Notes under the pieces: generated by a model
Seen by the model: the letters and a program-made list of their open reading frames with translations, nothing else
The model's database searches: none
Told to the model about the DNA's origin: nothing
Program-made: the position numbers and the translations under genes
Part shown: one piece after another, positions 13,901-25,009 of the stretch
How the letters are laid out: each line of letters opens with the position of its first letter
Numbering within the stretch: the stretch's first letter is position 1
Assembly (NCBI RefSeq): GCF_026151205.1
Contig: NC_087083.1
Span: 12,522,944-12,586,943 of the forward strand
DNA length: 64,000 nucleotides
Source: Bolinopsis microptera
Lineage: Eukaryota; Ctenophora; Tentaculata; Lobata; Bolinopsidae
Direction: 5' to 3'

Positions 13901-14523
13901 CAACTTCAAGCTCACTCCCATACATGATTCACTTTCACCTTCACACGTTTGTTTCACTTTCACTTTCACCTGATTTCTCACAGGTATCTCAGTTTGGAAA
14001 GACGTGGTGTGAAGAACATTTCCTGTGCCACGGATGTGATGGAATCCTTAAAACTAGTAGTGTCAAATTCTTGGAAGTAGACTTGCAGTAAGTTGTCAGT
14101 TAATTGATAATTAGTAATCAGTTAATTATTAATTAGTTAATTGATGATTAGTAATTAGTTAATTAGTAATTAGTTAATTGATGATTAGTAATCAGTTAAT
14201 CAGGGGCAATCTAGCTAATAGCTGGGAGTAGATAGATTAGAGATGGTCCCCAAGAAATGGCCACAAGTTTAATTAACTTCATATCACACTTCAACTTTGG
14301 CACTAAACTAACATTGATAACTACCATTATATAATGTAAATATTTGAGACTGTCAAAATATTTAATTTGATTAAAATCCTTTCATATTTGGAACATTCCA
14401 GAACAATGTTTCAGGCCGTTCTGTAAGAAATGTTATGGTAAACTACCGGAGGAGTACAAGAAACGGTTGAAGAAGTTGTACGAGCTAGTGGAGAAGAGGA
14501 AGGAGAAGGGCTCTAAGAAGTAA
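1959..14523 (+). CDS. LIMS1: PINCH/LIMS adaptor, five LIM domains, nine coding exons
   Basis: Exons: 1959-2072, 2997-3114, 6385-6482, 7021-7131, 8140-8261, 13059-13192, 13471-13556, 13984-14087, 14415-14523. All junctions are GT-AG and keep phase. The sum is 996 nt, giving 331 residues, close to the 325 of vertebrate PINCH1. The protein is five consecutive LIM domains (C-x2-C...H-x2-C...C-x2-C...C-x2-C/H/D zinc ligands), beginning [19 protein letters not shown] and ending in a basic tail with many lysines. Recognisable PINCH landmarks are [20 protein letters not shown] in LIM1, the IIG junction to LIM2, [20 protein letters not shown] in LIM4 and the [14 protein letters not shown] tail. PINCH binds integrin-linked kinase through LIM1 and joins parvin in the IPP complex at integrin adhesions. 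The start is the only ATG ahead of the first zinc ligands. Introns 2 and 5 are swollen by tandem repeats. A final GT-AG intron (14520-15331) is possible and would leave the protein unchanged. Vertebrate LIMS1 and LIMS2 are co-orthologues, so the symbol is approximate. Confidence 0.95.
3104..4085 (+). repeat. 25-bp minisatellite, about 39 copies, built from the PINCH exon 2 donor site
   Basis: The unit consists of the last bases of exon 2 (GTACATTATAG) followed by the donor and first intron bases (GTCAGTGTTTAAAA). The true exon-intron boundary at 3114/3115 is the first copy. Copies are almost identical, mostly with ATTATAG or ATCATAG variants, and one is interrupted near 4040 by CCTA. Each copy repeats the same candidate 5' splice site. 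Confidence 0.97.
4120..4240. repeat. C-rich low-complexity tract in PINCH intron 2
   Basis: Runs of C (about 4130-4138 and 4189-4215) follow the end of the 25-bp minisatellite. No coding potential is seen. Confidence 0.6.
4788..4890. promoter_or_regulatory. Cluster of CRE-like TGACGTCA and E-box CACGTG motifs
   Basis: Within about 100 bp the sequence alternates TGACGTCAC (three or four copies, one of them TGACATCAC) and CACGTGG or CACGTGGG (four copies), arranged as a degenerate 16-18 bp tandem repeat. These match textbook bZIP (CREB/ATF) and bHLH recognition sequences. The site is in PINCH intron 2. Whether it is an enhancer or merely a repeat made of such motifs cannot be told from sequence. 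Confidence 0.4.
5841..6130 (+). repeat. TGTGACAGTGCGA-type satellite in PINCH intron 2
   Basis: Degenerate 10-15 bp units (TGTGACAGTG plus CGA, TGA or CAAG), about 25 copies. They create His/Thr-rich antisense open frames that are not genes. Confidence 0.9.
7387..7584. mobile_element. Inverted-repeat (MITE-like) element with arms of about 70 bp
   Basis: The left arm (7387-about 7458, beginning ATTTGACCAAAACCCATAAT) is the near-perfect reverse complement of the right arm (about 7512-7584, ending GGTTTTGGTCAAAT). The loop is about 55 bp. It lies in PINCH intron 4. Flanking target duplication is not clear. Confidence 0.75.
7893..7971. repeat. Perfect 79-bp palindrome
   Basis: 39-bp arms around a single central C at 7932. 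The left half ends AAAACAGTGAA and the right half begins TTCACTGTTTT. No mismatch was seen by eye. It lies in PINCH intron 4 and could be a fold-back element remnant. Confidence 0.9.
8638..8951. mobile_element. Nested inverted-repeat element, about 314 bp
   Basis: The ends are inverted: CAGTTCCACGGCTCAG at 8638 and CTGAGCCGTGGAACTG ending at 8951, with the homology running on through a GACCAGATTT-like stretch. Inside is a second inverted pair (about 8705-8740 and 8788-8834) containing CAAAACTCCG and TTTGTTTACAATGTA. The structure is typical of a non-autonomous DNA transposon. It lies in PINCH intron 5, and no target duplication is obvious. Confidence 0.7.
9073..9698 (+). repeat. 22-bp minisatellite, about 28 copies (PINCH intron 5)
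   Basis: The unit is GTCTCCTAAGTG followed by TACTCTAGAT. Some copies carry AATCTAGAT or GCCTCTTAGG variants. Confidence 0.97.
10058..10720 (+). repeat. 23-bp minisatellite, about 28 copies (PINCH intron 5)
   Basis: The unit is AAGCTAAACC followed by TACAGTACTTACT. Variants are CTTGCT and GTTCTT. Confidence 0.97.
11505..11690 (+). repeat. About 41-bp repeat with CCAAT and E-box cores, four copies
   Basis: Each unit contains GATTGGTTAGT (an inverted CCAAT box), then AAACCACGTGAC or AAACCACATGAC, then AATACAGCTCTCT. Related single copies occur elsewhere, at about 6484, 8273 and 63650. Confidence 0.85.
12431..12665. repeat. 20-bp self-complementary satellite, about 12 copies
   Basis: The unit AGAGTACTGTACTCTATTAT contains AGAGTACTGTACTCT, which is close to palindromic, so the array can fold into serial hairpins. 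It lies in PINCH intron 5. Confidence 0.95.
13201..13333 (+). repeat. 7-bp TTACTGG microsatellite next to PINCH exon 6 donor
   Basis: About 17 copies of TTACTGG begin within 10 nt of the exon 6 donor (GTGAGT at 13193). Confidence 0.95.
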
Positions 14524-14531
14524 GTTTGGGG

Positions 14532-14532
<1 letters not shown>

Positions 14533-14567
<35 letters not shown>
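14533..14567 (+). repeat. Poly-G run after the PINCH stop codon
   Basis: An uninterrupted run of about 30 G follows GGCC, 10 nt after the TAA at 14521. Its exact length is likely unreliable in sequencing data. It makes poly-proline antisense frames that are not genes. Confidence 0.9.
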
Positions 14568-14569
<2 letters not shown>

Positions 14570-15331
14570 CAGGAAATTTTTTGTCTTGACCTGACGGTAC
14601 CCTAAATCTGACTGCCACCTTACCCCAAACCTGGTTACATAGCTCATTTTCTGCTCTGCCGAATTCCTGGGTGATTTAAACAAATCACGTTCACGTCCTG
14701 TTACCACAATTTATTAGACTTTACTGCGTGTTTCCCAATTTCTCACGTCCTATTTCCAAATCTGGAAGTATTTGGGTTTTACTGCGTGTTTCCTAATTTT
14801 TCACGTCTTATTTCCAAATCTGGAATTATTTGGATTTTACTGGTTGTTTTTGAATCAGGGATGATCAGGATCATGAGTATCCAATGTAATGATTATCATT
14901 TAACTGTCGTAAGTGTACCACATAGATTACAACATTTGATAAACAGAGATTCTTTAAATTCCACTGCAGGCCTCATTGCTTGCCTGATGAATAATTAAGA
15001 TTTCGCATAGTGTAAAATTTTGAGATTCCAATCAAGAGCACTTAAAAAAGCACTCCCAAGTTTATATAAATGAAATGCCACGAAATATTCGCAGTGTTCA
15101 AATGCGATTGTTTATTTTGACACTTGATCACAGCTTAGTTCAATTGTCAGACACGTCACGGATAATTCTAGTCACGGTTCAAAACACAAAAAAAGCTTTA
15201 TCCAGAGAAGCAGCAGCGAAAATCCTAATTGATTTACTCTTCCCAATTATTTGTTCATATATGATATCCTACTACACTTTGTTTTGTCCCTGAACGCAAA
15301 CTCATCAATTCTAAACTACCTTCTCTTTTCA

Positions 15332-15420
15332 GATGACGGAAATAAACTTAAGGAAAATGCCCTCTGGAAGTGCGTACATAATCCAGCCCTTATACTGTAA
15401 TCGATTAAGACATTCCATTG
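15332..15420 (+). other. Possible last, non-coding exon of PINCH (3' UTR)
   Basis: A strong acceptor (TTCTCTTTTCAG) ends at 15331. If it is joined to the donor GTAAGT at 14520, the codon AAA is completed and TGA follows at once, giving the same protein as the unspliced TAA. The 3' end of the transcript is not determined. Confidence 0.45.
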
Positions 15421-17390
15421 AATTGTGATATATTATAGGTTTTGTTAATTTTAAAAATTCGTTTTAAATTGTTTTATTTAGTTTATATATATGTTTTGAT
15501 GCCAGCATGCATCTGTTTATAAATATAAAGATTGGTAGATGTAAATGATAAACGTATGCCACGATGGTGAGCTTAGTTTTGAGGTTGGTGGTAAATTCAG
15601 TTTGCAGGGCCTGTTGTGATATCACGTGACCGTGAGCCTGAGGTCACGTGACTATGACCTCACCAGAGCTGATGCTTTGTTTCCCGTCCAGTTTGGTTCG
15701 TTCACAGTCAAACCCCCATTTACTGGACCTATTGGGGGAGGGCAATAATGCATGGTAAATTGAGGCAAGGTAAGTTGCGGTTTGACTGTGTTTTGTTCAG
15801 CGCGATTGTGCACGCTGTATCGTGTGTCTTGTTAAGTTCCTAGAAGTAGGAATCTTCACGGTGATCACGTGACTATGACGTCACAAGATCACGTGATGAG
15901 CGGACATGTCACGTGATGTGCACTTAATTGTGCAATTGTTCTGAAGCAAATACCGTCCTGGTACTTTTACAGGAGGATGCCCAACTCTCAAACAGTCAAC
16001 TAGAGTGTCATACGTTCTTCAGAGCAGTAATAATCCAAACTTAATTACTTCACAGTGCATAATTACTTTTTACTATAAAATATGATTTCAGGTATGTTAT
16101 GTGGTTTTTAGGGGCGTGCCGTGTAAAACTTCTGACTTCTGTCACAAGTTTGTCGCAGTAATCTTAAATTAATGCAATTGATTGATACAAATGTGTCTTT
16201 AAATTGATTAGCTTTGATTTTAATCCACTCATATATATATTTCTGGAAAATTTACCGATTGCGCTGGAATCAATATTTTTGACGTTATTTAAGGTTGCGC
16301 TCAAAAAGTTTGCCCCCTTCATTTCTGTTTCTTCTTTCAGCAAAAAATTGTTTACTATGCACATTCCCTGATCTTAGCCTGACACTGACATTGATATTAG
16401 AACAAATGCATGGTTTCATGTTATGTGAAATATGTGATATGAAATTGTGCGAGGTAAGGTTAGTTAGTTTTAAGAGGAGCTCTAGATTAAGGGGCAAGCT
16501 GCGCTAATAGTTCCGGTGCATTATTTGCAGAAAATTAATTTTAGTGTTTAACCTCTTTACAATCAACCGTTACTCAATTAACCTTGAAAGGGGATTTTGA
16601 AACATTATGAGTTTTCGTGTTTAAAGAATTTGTATCATTAATTAATTAGGTCGTTAATTTTAAAGTTTCAAGTTATTTTTGGAGGCAAGTTAGTTTTGAT
16701 GTGCAAGTTTTCCTTGCGGGCATTCCAAAATTACGTTAAAGGAATCGAGTGAATATTGAATAAGAATATATATTATCTACATCTCAGCGAATTCCACGCA
16801 CATTTTATAATAATATTTTGTCATAAATACCATAATATAGGTCTGTGTAAAAATATAAACGATTAAACCTCACACTTACAATTCTACACTCTAATTAAGT
16901 CCTCCGTAACATGGACCCTGTAATTCTGCGGTATTTGGAGTAATTATCGGTTTGTGGTGTCGGAATGCGTCATTCAGGTCGCATTGTATTCTGGTCATCA
17001 AATTCCAGTGAAGGAGTTTTAAATTTGGAACAAATATTTTGCGTTTAGTTTGAAGTGCGTAAAGATTCTTTATTTCTGAGCCTCGTATGATTGTGGTATT
17101 TTACAGTTTTTATTTCATGGCTGCATGTTTATACTTAGCGAATTTATACACTCAATTAAAACCCGTTTTTCATTTTTACTTAAAGGCGTCAATACGGGAC
17201 ATATTTGCGAGAAACACCAAAGAACTAGCAAATTTGTATTCTTCACTGTAAAAAGTTTTCTTGTTTTCGCGCAACATATTGTCGGTACGTGCGCGCGCGC
17301 ATGCATGCGCGCTGCGCTCCCTTGACCTCCGCTCAGCTCAATCGATCTAATATGACAAACCTGGTCGAATATTGTATTCGAACGTAACTG

Positions 17391-17472
17391 TTACCTGGGG
17401 GCTATTATGTTCATAAACATATGAAATAGAGATTCGGCGGAATGACAGGCTGAGCGCCGCCCTACCCAGTAA
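17391..17472 (+). mobile_element. Hairpin MITE copy 1 (82 bp, 9-bp target duplication)
   Basis: The element begins TTACCTGGGG and ends CCCAGTAA. It is flanked on both sides by ACGTAACTG (17382-17390 and 17473-17481). Internal landmarks are GCTATTATGTTCATAAACAT, ATTCGGCGGAATGACAGG and GAGCGCCGCC. It is non-coding. Confidence 0.85.
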
Positions 17473-18644
17473 ACGTAACTGTTGATATGAGTCGTTATGG
17501 GCTCTGCCGGATGACGATAAATTGGGCTATTATAACGTGACCAAGTTCAACACGCCCTCTGGATAGCTCGGGCGGACAATCTTAAACTTAAACCCTATCG
17601 AGGAATCACTTACTTCCTTTTATTATATGGCCGGGCCATGTGAAGGGATCTAAACATTTTTTCTACGATCAAATTTTAGGGAAGCATTGAAACCGCATGT
17701 TAGCGTACTGCTGATTTGGTATCGGTGTTAAAAAATACACCGATTCCAGCTAGTTTTGGTTTCAGCGTCTAGAGTGGTTCAGCAGCTCACGACTTGTTTA
17801 TATTATAGGAGATCCATTATCACAGCGATCGTCAAACACCCTTCTAATTAGGAGATCTCGTATGTCGTACATTACTGACCACGCTCGATACAATTGCCAC
17901 TCATAATTTACAGCTTACGATTTATTCCCATTCGTATCCGATTGATTACGATATTTTCAAATCTTACCACCTTTCGGAACTTCAGAACACAGAGCCCACA
18001 AATCCACAGAGCCCACAAATCCAGAGTCGATATTTATGTCGATGATCGGCACATATGACGTACATGCATACTTGGCCTAGGCGCCTTGCGCGCGCACACA
18101 TTTGCGCTACTACGTCTACAAATTTTATCTCCACCTCCCAGTTTTTATAATACAGTAGAACTACTTCCGCAGAGGACCAGAGGGCAGCTGTAATAGTCTC
18201 CCTCCTAATAAATTCAGCAAAGGAAACAAATCATCGTGTACAAAATCAATCACTCTGAAGTACGGGTTACTTTTCCCACTCCTTTAGAATCTGAGTTTCA
18301 CACGCAGTACATTATGGGGGAATTTCTCACGAGAGGTCGAACAGCAGGGTTTTATGATGAAATCAATATTTTTCAAGAGGTCATAACTTAACAATTATGA
18401 CACCCTGCTGTAGATCCAGCACTAAAGACTGTCTTCATCAATATGCAATATAATCAGTAATCACATTATTTAGGCCATCATCGACCTTAATTCTTCAATC
18501 GTTTGAATATAATAATTTGAATTACACGGACCACATGGTGTATGGAATGAACATAACAAATAACTACTTGTAGGACGTATAATATAATGTGCGCACTACT
18601 AGAAAACAGTTCGTGTTGCTGTGTTAAACCCCTGTCCCTAGAGG

Positions 18645-18897
18645 ACCAGGATACTGCGTGCTTCGACCAATGAGCGCCCTGCAACTGCGTGATTCGACCA
18701 ATGAGCGCACTGCAACTGCGTGCTTCGACCAATGAGCGCCCTGCAACTGCGTGCTTCGACCAATGAGCGCCCTGCAACTGCGTGCTTCGACCAATGAGCG
18801 CCCTGCAACTGCGTGCTTCGACCAATGAGTGCCCTGCAACTGCGTGCTTCGACCAATGAGTGCCCTGCAACTGCATGCTTCGACCAATGAGCGCCCT
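18645..18897 (+). repeat. 31-bp minisatellite containing CCAAT, about 8 copies
   Basis: The unit contains GCTTCGACCAATGAGCGCC followed by CTGCAACTGCGT. The antisense strand is open in all frames through the array, which is a by-product of the repeat. Confidence 0.95.
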
Positions 18898-19602
18898 GCA
18901 TTACAAATAAAAAACTGTTTCGGCTGTTGTCACGTATTTATCTCATCCATCGAGAAATATGGATAGTTTTTTCTTCTGATCACCAGGGGTGCTGCTATGG
19001 ATTGGAGCGAGATTTGACAGAAAATTAAATTATAATGTATATCATATGCAATCAGTGATTATAACGAGTAATTGATAATTAAGGTAATTATCACGAACTT
19101 AACTAAGCCCAATATTATTGGTGGTTCCCAAAATAACCGCCATAAATTTTATTTGCCAATTTTACCCTTCGCAGGATGTTAAAATAAATATGGGCACATT
19201 CATATCACAGCAATAGTTAATATATTGCACAAGTGTACATGGAATTTTCCAATATATATGAGTATTACTGGTATAAACTTAATAAAATGTACTGTGTACC
19301 GGAAACTGGTTTTACTCTTTTAGCCTTGATATGTTTCACCTGTGTGTTGTGTAGGATGTGTTACACTTGTAGTGCTTAGAATAAGCGCACAAAAAACTTT
19401 AGATTTGGATACTGGAGGGGTTAACCAAATTTTTCTGAAATGTCACAGCGATTAACCTATCAGCTTCCAGCATTAACCGATCAAAACCTAAAATAATTGC
19501 CACGAGCCAAAGCAAATAGTGATTACGTAATAATATGTGAACGACCCCAAAATACAGAAGATGTTGACGATCTCTGAAAAAGACTCAGTTTATCGGGGTC
19601 CT

Positions 19603-20963
19603 GGTAAATCGGGACACGAAAAATTGTGCTTTGGCTGAACACTATCTTCTGATGACACTCTAAGACTCTAGTAGGAATCACAAAGTGACCACACCCCTGC
19701 ATGGTAGTCATTCTTAAATGTACAATCCCATTAAAAACTCATGAAGATTAGTGACTGGAGATTACTCCATGAGCAAATATCCTCACCATTATCTAGGTAC
19801 ACGATTGTTATGATTACCATTTCTCCTCTAAATGATTTCTCCACTATAAATGTAATAAATAATATATATTTTGTGTCTATAGTAAAGAGCCAAGCGATGA
19901 ACCATTGGCAGCGAATTAGAACTCATTCCTAGCAATAGTAAAGTGAGCTTGATATGTGAATGTCACGTGATAGCATTGCATTCTCGGATCGTTGTGAATT
20001 GCAGTAATGTTAGATATTAGAAGTATGACAAACATGCAGTGTGGTATTAACGCTGTGACAAATATTATAATAATCTCCTAAATCGAACAAATAAAAAACT
20101 TTTGACATTGCAAAACACCTCTTTACATTTAGTATAAAGTATTACAACAGTTTTTATGGACACTTATCGTTCAGAGGCCAGAGGGGCAGATGAAAAGTTA
20201 TTACTGACACAGTTTAATAGCTCAGTTGTCAAGTAGTATTAAGTAGTAGAGTTCTATAAATAGAACATGGTAATATCATCATCTCATATAATATTCCGCT
20301 CGTTTCAAATCAGCGTTACTTTCTCGAGTTAGACACTAAAACTCTCGTGCCAACACTCGTGAGAATGACTCACATATTATATCACAATATCATATTCTTA
20401 TATTTGATCCTTCGAACAGCTGTTGAGCAATGAAACGCAAACATAATCTTAGCAAAATATCATATTATTATACTGAAAACTTTAAAATACAGTTCTTGAA
20501 GGTGGTGTCTGTACATGCTGCTGCGTCTGACAAATGTTTATTTAATGGCTCATCCTTAGCTAGCCAGACCACAATTTAGATCAAGAGCAAAACTAGTTAC
20601 TTCTACAGCTAGTACAATCTATACCAGACCCACACAGACCTACACAGATCCACACAGATCACCACAGATCCACACAGCTCACCACAGTTTTCACTGCTGT
20701 GCTCGCATATTTTCAATACATTGTCTATCTAAAGTCTAAACTGTGTGTTTACTTCATATTGTGTAACTTGAACTGGCATTACTTATCTTCCATACTCATG
20801 GAGTAATCTCCAGTCACTAATCTTCATGAGTTTTTACTGGGATTATACATTTAAGAATGAGTACCATGCAAATTGCAAGGGTGTGGTTACTTTATGATTC
20901 CTACTAGAGTGTGATCAGAAGATAGTGTTTAGCCAAAGCACAATTTTTCGAGTCCCGATTTAC
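19603..20963. mobile_element. 1.36-kb element with inverted arms of about 170 bp
   Basis: The left arm (19603-19773, containing TAAATCGGGACACGAAAAAT) and right arm (20795-20963, containing ATTTTTCGAGTCCCGATTTA) are diverged reverse complements over about 170 bp. The interior shows no transposase. A similar terminal motif (GATAAATCGGGACTT) lies near 38751. It looks like an old non-autonomous DNA transposon. Confidence 0.7.
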
Positions 20964-22737
20964 AGTGAAACTGTAGCGTGTACAAGTAATGTTTATATTT
21001 AATATAATTGTACACAGTACACTTTGCTCTGTGCAAAGTTATGTGTAAACAAAGCGATGATACAGATACAATGTGTTTTAGTGTGTTTCTCACTACAGTT
21101 ATCATAACAACTGGCAGTGCATTAGTATGATGGAATGTTGATATTCAAGAAGGAATGTTGTTATTCAATAGGCCACTAGATTGAGATAGTGAATTATTGG
21201 TTTAATTAACAGTGGAATCAACAGCTCTCAAATGGTATGTTTCATATTTCTGGGATAGTTAATTAAACGGCCCATGAGAATGCGCACATGGTGCTACACA
21301 TTGTAGAGCTACACAATTTGGCACTTGGTGCTACACATTGTGACCACCAGAGCAACATGAAAATAAGTGCCATGTTCAGCTCCTGATGCACTCAACGCTA
21401 GATAAACACTGTAAATAGCGCATTATTAGCTGCTGTAGTAGCACTGCAGCTAGCACACTAGACTGCAACAGCTCACCACACTGTAGCAACATTAAGTGAG
21501 CACATTAATGGGTGAATAACGTAGTTCCCCCTGCGCATACCTCCAGTTGAAACCAGCATTCCTTAGCTAACTGCATGTATTATTAGCAAGTACCCAGCTA
21601 ATTGTCGAGTTGGTAAGTGTGAGTTTCAACACTACTAGGTACAGAGTTATGTTGATGTGGGGTTATCTGTAGAAACGTCTAGATAATATAAAGCCGTGAG
21701 TAAAGTTTTATTAATTATGTTTTTTAAGTCGCTCGAATGTAGAAACATAATAAATATCCGTGTGTTATATTAATTATTGGTTAATGTCATGCTCTGTTAC
21801 AGAGGGTGACATGTTGTAACGTTTAGATGTTGAGTTGACAACATCTGCAATGTGTATATCCAACACCGGAGGATAACTCCAGAGCTGATGTTAAATATTT
21901 CAAGTATTTAGACGGTATTTGGTCATATTTCTGAGATTGTAATTTTGTGCTGTATTATGGTTATCTAACTAGAAGAAATGTCAAGTTTGTGACTCACCAA
22001 ATACATTCCTTCAATTGTAGCGCTAGACATTGCGATGAGATCATTCATCATTGTAATAGCGGGTAAAAGAGATGGTTTCTACAGTGTAATACATAATGAT
22101 CTACATTGTTGTGTGGATTTGGCGCATGATGTCACTAAAATTACATTCTACTCTTTTTTTAAATGTGTCCTTTGATTGCAGCAAGTTAGGGTTTATTATA
22201 TAGTGCTGAGTTTCAGTGATGTTAGTATATAAAGCGCTGATTTCATCTGAATACGCTTAAGTAAATTAAATTGCATTGGTACGTTTTCAATATTTCTATA
22301 CATTATTTCGTAGTGCGTACTACATGTATAAATTGAAGACGAAAAATTGAAACTCAATAATCATTAAATGAAAACTGAAATGTATTAATAGTTTAATATT
22401 TTATTATTATGTGAAAATATCTCACAGCTTCATTGTTAAAGGATGAGAATTGAATAAATAAATCAATCCGATGGAAATAAATACAAAATTATAAAGGGGT
22501 CACTGTCACATTTTATGGCAAGCTTTTAACTTGCATATTATAATGATAAACTGTCATGCAAAAAACATCAAAATATTGAATAAGTAAATTAAAAATAAGC
22601 AATTATCTCAACAAGTAAAGAAAAGCCATTAATCTCCATCAAGCATACTGTTAACTGTTCAAAGTTATCTGAATGACAAAGGGATATTAATGCCATTTAA
22701 TGACTGCACAAAAGTACAAGATAACAAAAAGCTAAGT

Positions 22738-24216
22738 TCATTTCTTCTCTTTATAATTATTATACTTGGCAATGTATTTTTCAATATCAAACTTTCTCTT
22801 ACAACCGTTGTAATTCATGAACCGTATTTTCCCGAACACAGCCCGCTCCCCCCATCCCTGGTCGTGTATGCCACAAATAGACCACATGCACCCAACAAAC
22901 CCATTAGCATCATTCCCGTCCAGAGAGAAATGATCATTGAGGAACAGTGCTTCTTCCAGTGCTTGCTCCGGACTCTCCGTCCATTCTAGTATCTTCTTGG
23001 CCCAGTACATTCTCATGAACCCGTGCATTTTTCCCTCCTTCACCAACTGCCTCTGGGCAGCATTCCAGAGATTATCGTGGGTTTTAGCTTCTTCAAATTC
23101 CTTTCTCGTGTACACAAACTCTCGTTTATCTTCCTTGTGAGTCTCCAGTGTTTCCTGCGCCCACTTGCTAGCCCCCTTAACACTGTCGTAGTGAGGGTTG
23201 TAAAAGCAAAAGTTATCAGACAGTTCCCGGCGCACAACTGACTCTTCTATAAAGGAAGCGCTGTACGAGCTAGCGTGTTTCTTAACGTACAGTACAGCGC
23301 GCTGCGCAGATAGGTTCCCCATGTGAAACCAGGGAGATAAATTAGAGAGCGCATTTTCTGTGGGGTCGTTTCTTTTGTCGGTGTAGATCTTTATCCGCTT
23401 CTTAACAAAAGCTTCGAGACAAGCAAGACCTGCTTTAGTTCCACCTTGAAACAACTCGCTGGGCTTCACTGAGAAGTCCAGTTTTAGACTTTGTAACACT
23501 GAGTCCCAGTCTTCTTTCATCTCTTTTGATAATCCGGTTTTGTCAGCAAAATGTCGAGTTGTTGTTGAAGCATCACCGAAAGCATGTCGTGTAACTTTGG
23601 GAAATTCAGTGAGAAACGTTCCTAACTGAGATGTGATTTTCTTGCGGATAGTGCGCGCAGCGTATTCCTGTTTCTCTGAAGTAACCTCTACCGGGACAAT
23701 GTTGTGTGCGTCTACCTGATACACTGTGGTGTTGTCTGGAAGCGCACTGGTCAGTTGTTTTAGAATACCTCTGTGCTGTCGGAGTGGACTGAAATCTGTA
23801 ATTAGACAATTAACATCACACTGTTTCATCCACTCCGCAATCTTCCCGTCGCCAGCGCCTTGGCCTATCAGTAAGTGGAATGGAATGTTTAGTTCGGCTA
23901 GTTCCTCTGAAACCTCCTTCAAACCATCAAAACAGAACCTGAGATGTCTGAGAGTTGCGCCGGGTTCAGTGGGGTGGATCGTAGTTATTAGGGTGACTAC
24001 GTGGAGAGGTGCGTTGTGGCGCGTCGCGAGACTCTGCGCGTATATCATCGCCCAGTTGTCTTGCACGCGCTGGTCTCTATGCATGTAGTACGCAACCCCG
24101 GTTACATTTGTTGGAGCGCCCTTTGCTCCGTGTAGTTGCTTTAGTCTGCTCATGTTGAATTTTATTTCTTCCGTTTGTTTCAGCTTTTTTGCGGGTGGTT
24201 CTGTGTCGGAAGTCAT
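22738..24216 (-). CDS. phr: Class II CPD photolyase, single exon
   Basis: A 492-residue flavoprotein that uses near-UV/blue light to split cyclobutane pyrimidine dimers. The length fits metazoan class II enzymes. Residues about 35-165 form the antenna-binding photolyase domain (VTGVAYYMHRDQRVQDNWAM, TDFSPLRQHRG). The FAD domain follows, with LSPWFHMGNLSAQRAVLYV, the RRELSDNFCFYNPHYD block, and the MHGFMRMYWAKKILEWT block. The class II signature GWGERAVFGKIRFMNYNGC is near the C-terminus. The basic, lysine-rich N-terminus (PPAKKLKQ) could be a nuclear localisation signal. The frame is intact, with no intron and no frameshift. CACGTG/CCAAT motifs lie about 550 bp upstream (24770-24845). The start is the first ATG of the frame. 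Confidence 0.97.
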   Translation of the reverse strand: MTSDTEPPAKKLKQTEEIKFNMSRLKQLHGAKGAPTNVTGVAYYMHRDQRVQDNWAMIYAQSLATRHNAPLHVVTLITTIHPTEPGATLRHLRFCFDGLKEVSEELAELNIPFHLLIGQGAGDGKIAEWMKQCDVNCLITDFSPLRQHRGILKQLTSALPDNTTVYQVDAHNIVPVEVTSEKQEYAARTIRKKITSQLGTFLTEFPKVTRHAFGDASTTTRHFADKTGLSKEMKEDWDSVLQSLKLDFSVKPSELFQGGTKAGLACLEAFVKKRIKIYTDKRNDPTENALSNLSPWFHMGNLSAQRAVLYVKKHASSYSASFIEESVVRRELSDNFCFYNPHYDSVKGASKWAQETLETHKEDKREFVYTRKEFEEAKTHDNLWNAAQRQLVKEGKMHGFMRMYWAKKILEWTESPEQALEEALFLNDHFSLDGNDANGFVGCMWSICGIHDQGWGERAVFGKIRFMNYNGCKRKFDIEKYIAKYNNYKEKK

Positions 24217-24769
24217 TGTTTCTTCTTCGATGATTCCTTGAAAGGTGCAGTTGTTATCGCAAAAATATTTTTAATGAACGTTTAACAAGGAATTAACTAT
24301 TTTGAATTCATTTTGATAGATAATTTTCATGGGAATTGATTATGATACAATTTGAATTCATTGATAAGGATTCTTCACTACGACTTAAAGGTGACTAATG
24401 ACTATACTTAATTTTACTGTAAAATTTAGATGCAATTGTCATAAAATATATAGAATAAAACATATATTTTATGTGCCCAAATGAAACTCTATTAATGGTA
24501 GGAAAAATGATTATTAAATAATTATATATTTTACTTTAAAGTGAACAAAGGAATTATTAAACAACAATAAGTCTAATCTAAAGAAGAGTAAGCAAGAATT
24601 TATAATTGTTTAATTATATATACAGTAACATACTCTGCAAGCCTACCATTCCAAACAACAACCAATATCATATGGACAATATGGTAGCAAAATTATCTAA
24701 TTAAATTTGTCTACACTAATATAACCCGTGCTATGCGTAGTTCTTACAGTGCAGGACAATAATTGACAC

Positions 24770-24850
24770 GTGGAGTTCACCCTAGTAACACTGGTCCAAT
24801 CACAAGCTAGCATTCACATCACGTGTCTTGTGTCATCCAATCACAGCTCA
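24770..24850. promoter_or_regulatory. Two CCAAT plus two CACGTG motifs upstream of the photolyase
   Basis: ACACGTGG, GGTCCAATCACAAGC, ATCACGTGTC and CATCCAATCACAGC lie within 80 bp, about 550-630 bp upstream of the photolyase ATG on its sense side. The pairing resembles the dispersed CCAAT/E-box repeat found elsewhere in the window, so it may be repeat-derived rather than a dedicated promoter. Confidence 0.35.
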
Positions 24851-25009
24851 GGAATATTTAAACACAATTCGTGCAGAAATAATTCTTTTTCCAAGATATA
24901 ACCCAATTTTTATAAGGATACAATAAAATAGTCCAATTGAAAACACGACATTATTTAAAAATTTCACACGTCGTGACAAACATTCTTATCTTATCATTGA
25001 TATCCACAA

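Larger units (their letters stand above)
15421..22690. other. Gene-poor stretch of about 7 kb
   Basis: I see no coding homology here. It holds one copy of the small hairpin transposon (17391-17472), the 31-bp satellite (18645-18897), the large inverted repeat (19603-20963), and CACGTGAC clusters at about 15636-15660 and 15862-15920. The open frames present are short and lack recognisable motifs. Confidence 0.5.

Noticed and set aside
14433-14707. Poly-proline antisense open frames
   Set aside because: Caused by the poly-G run after the PINCH stop codon.
18487-18901. Antisense open frames of 87-129 codons
   Set aside because: By-product of the 31-bp minisatellite.
23726-24088. Plus-strand open frame of 120 codons inside the photolyase
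   Set aside because: Shadow of the conserved minus-strand coding sequence.
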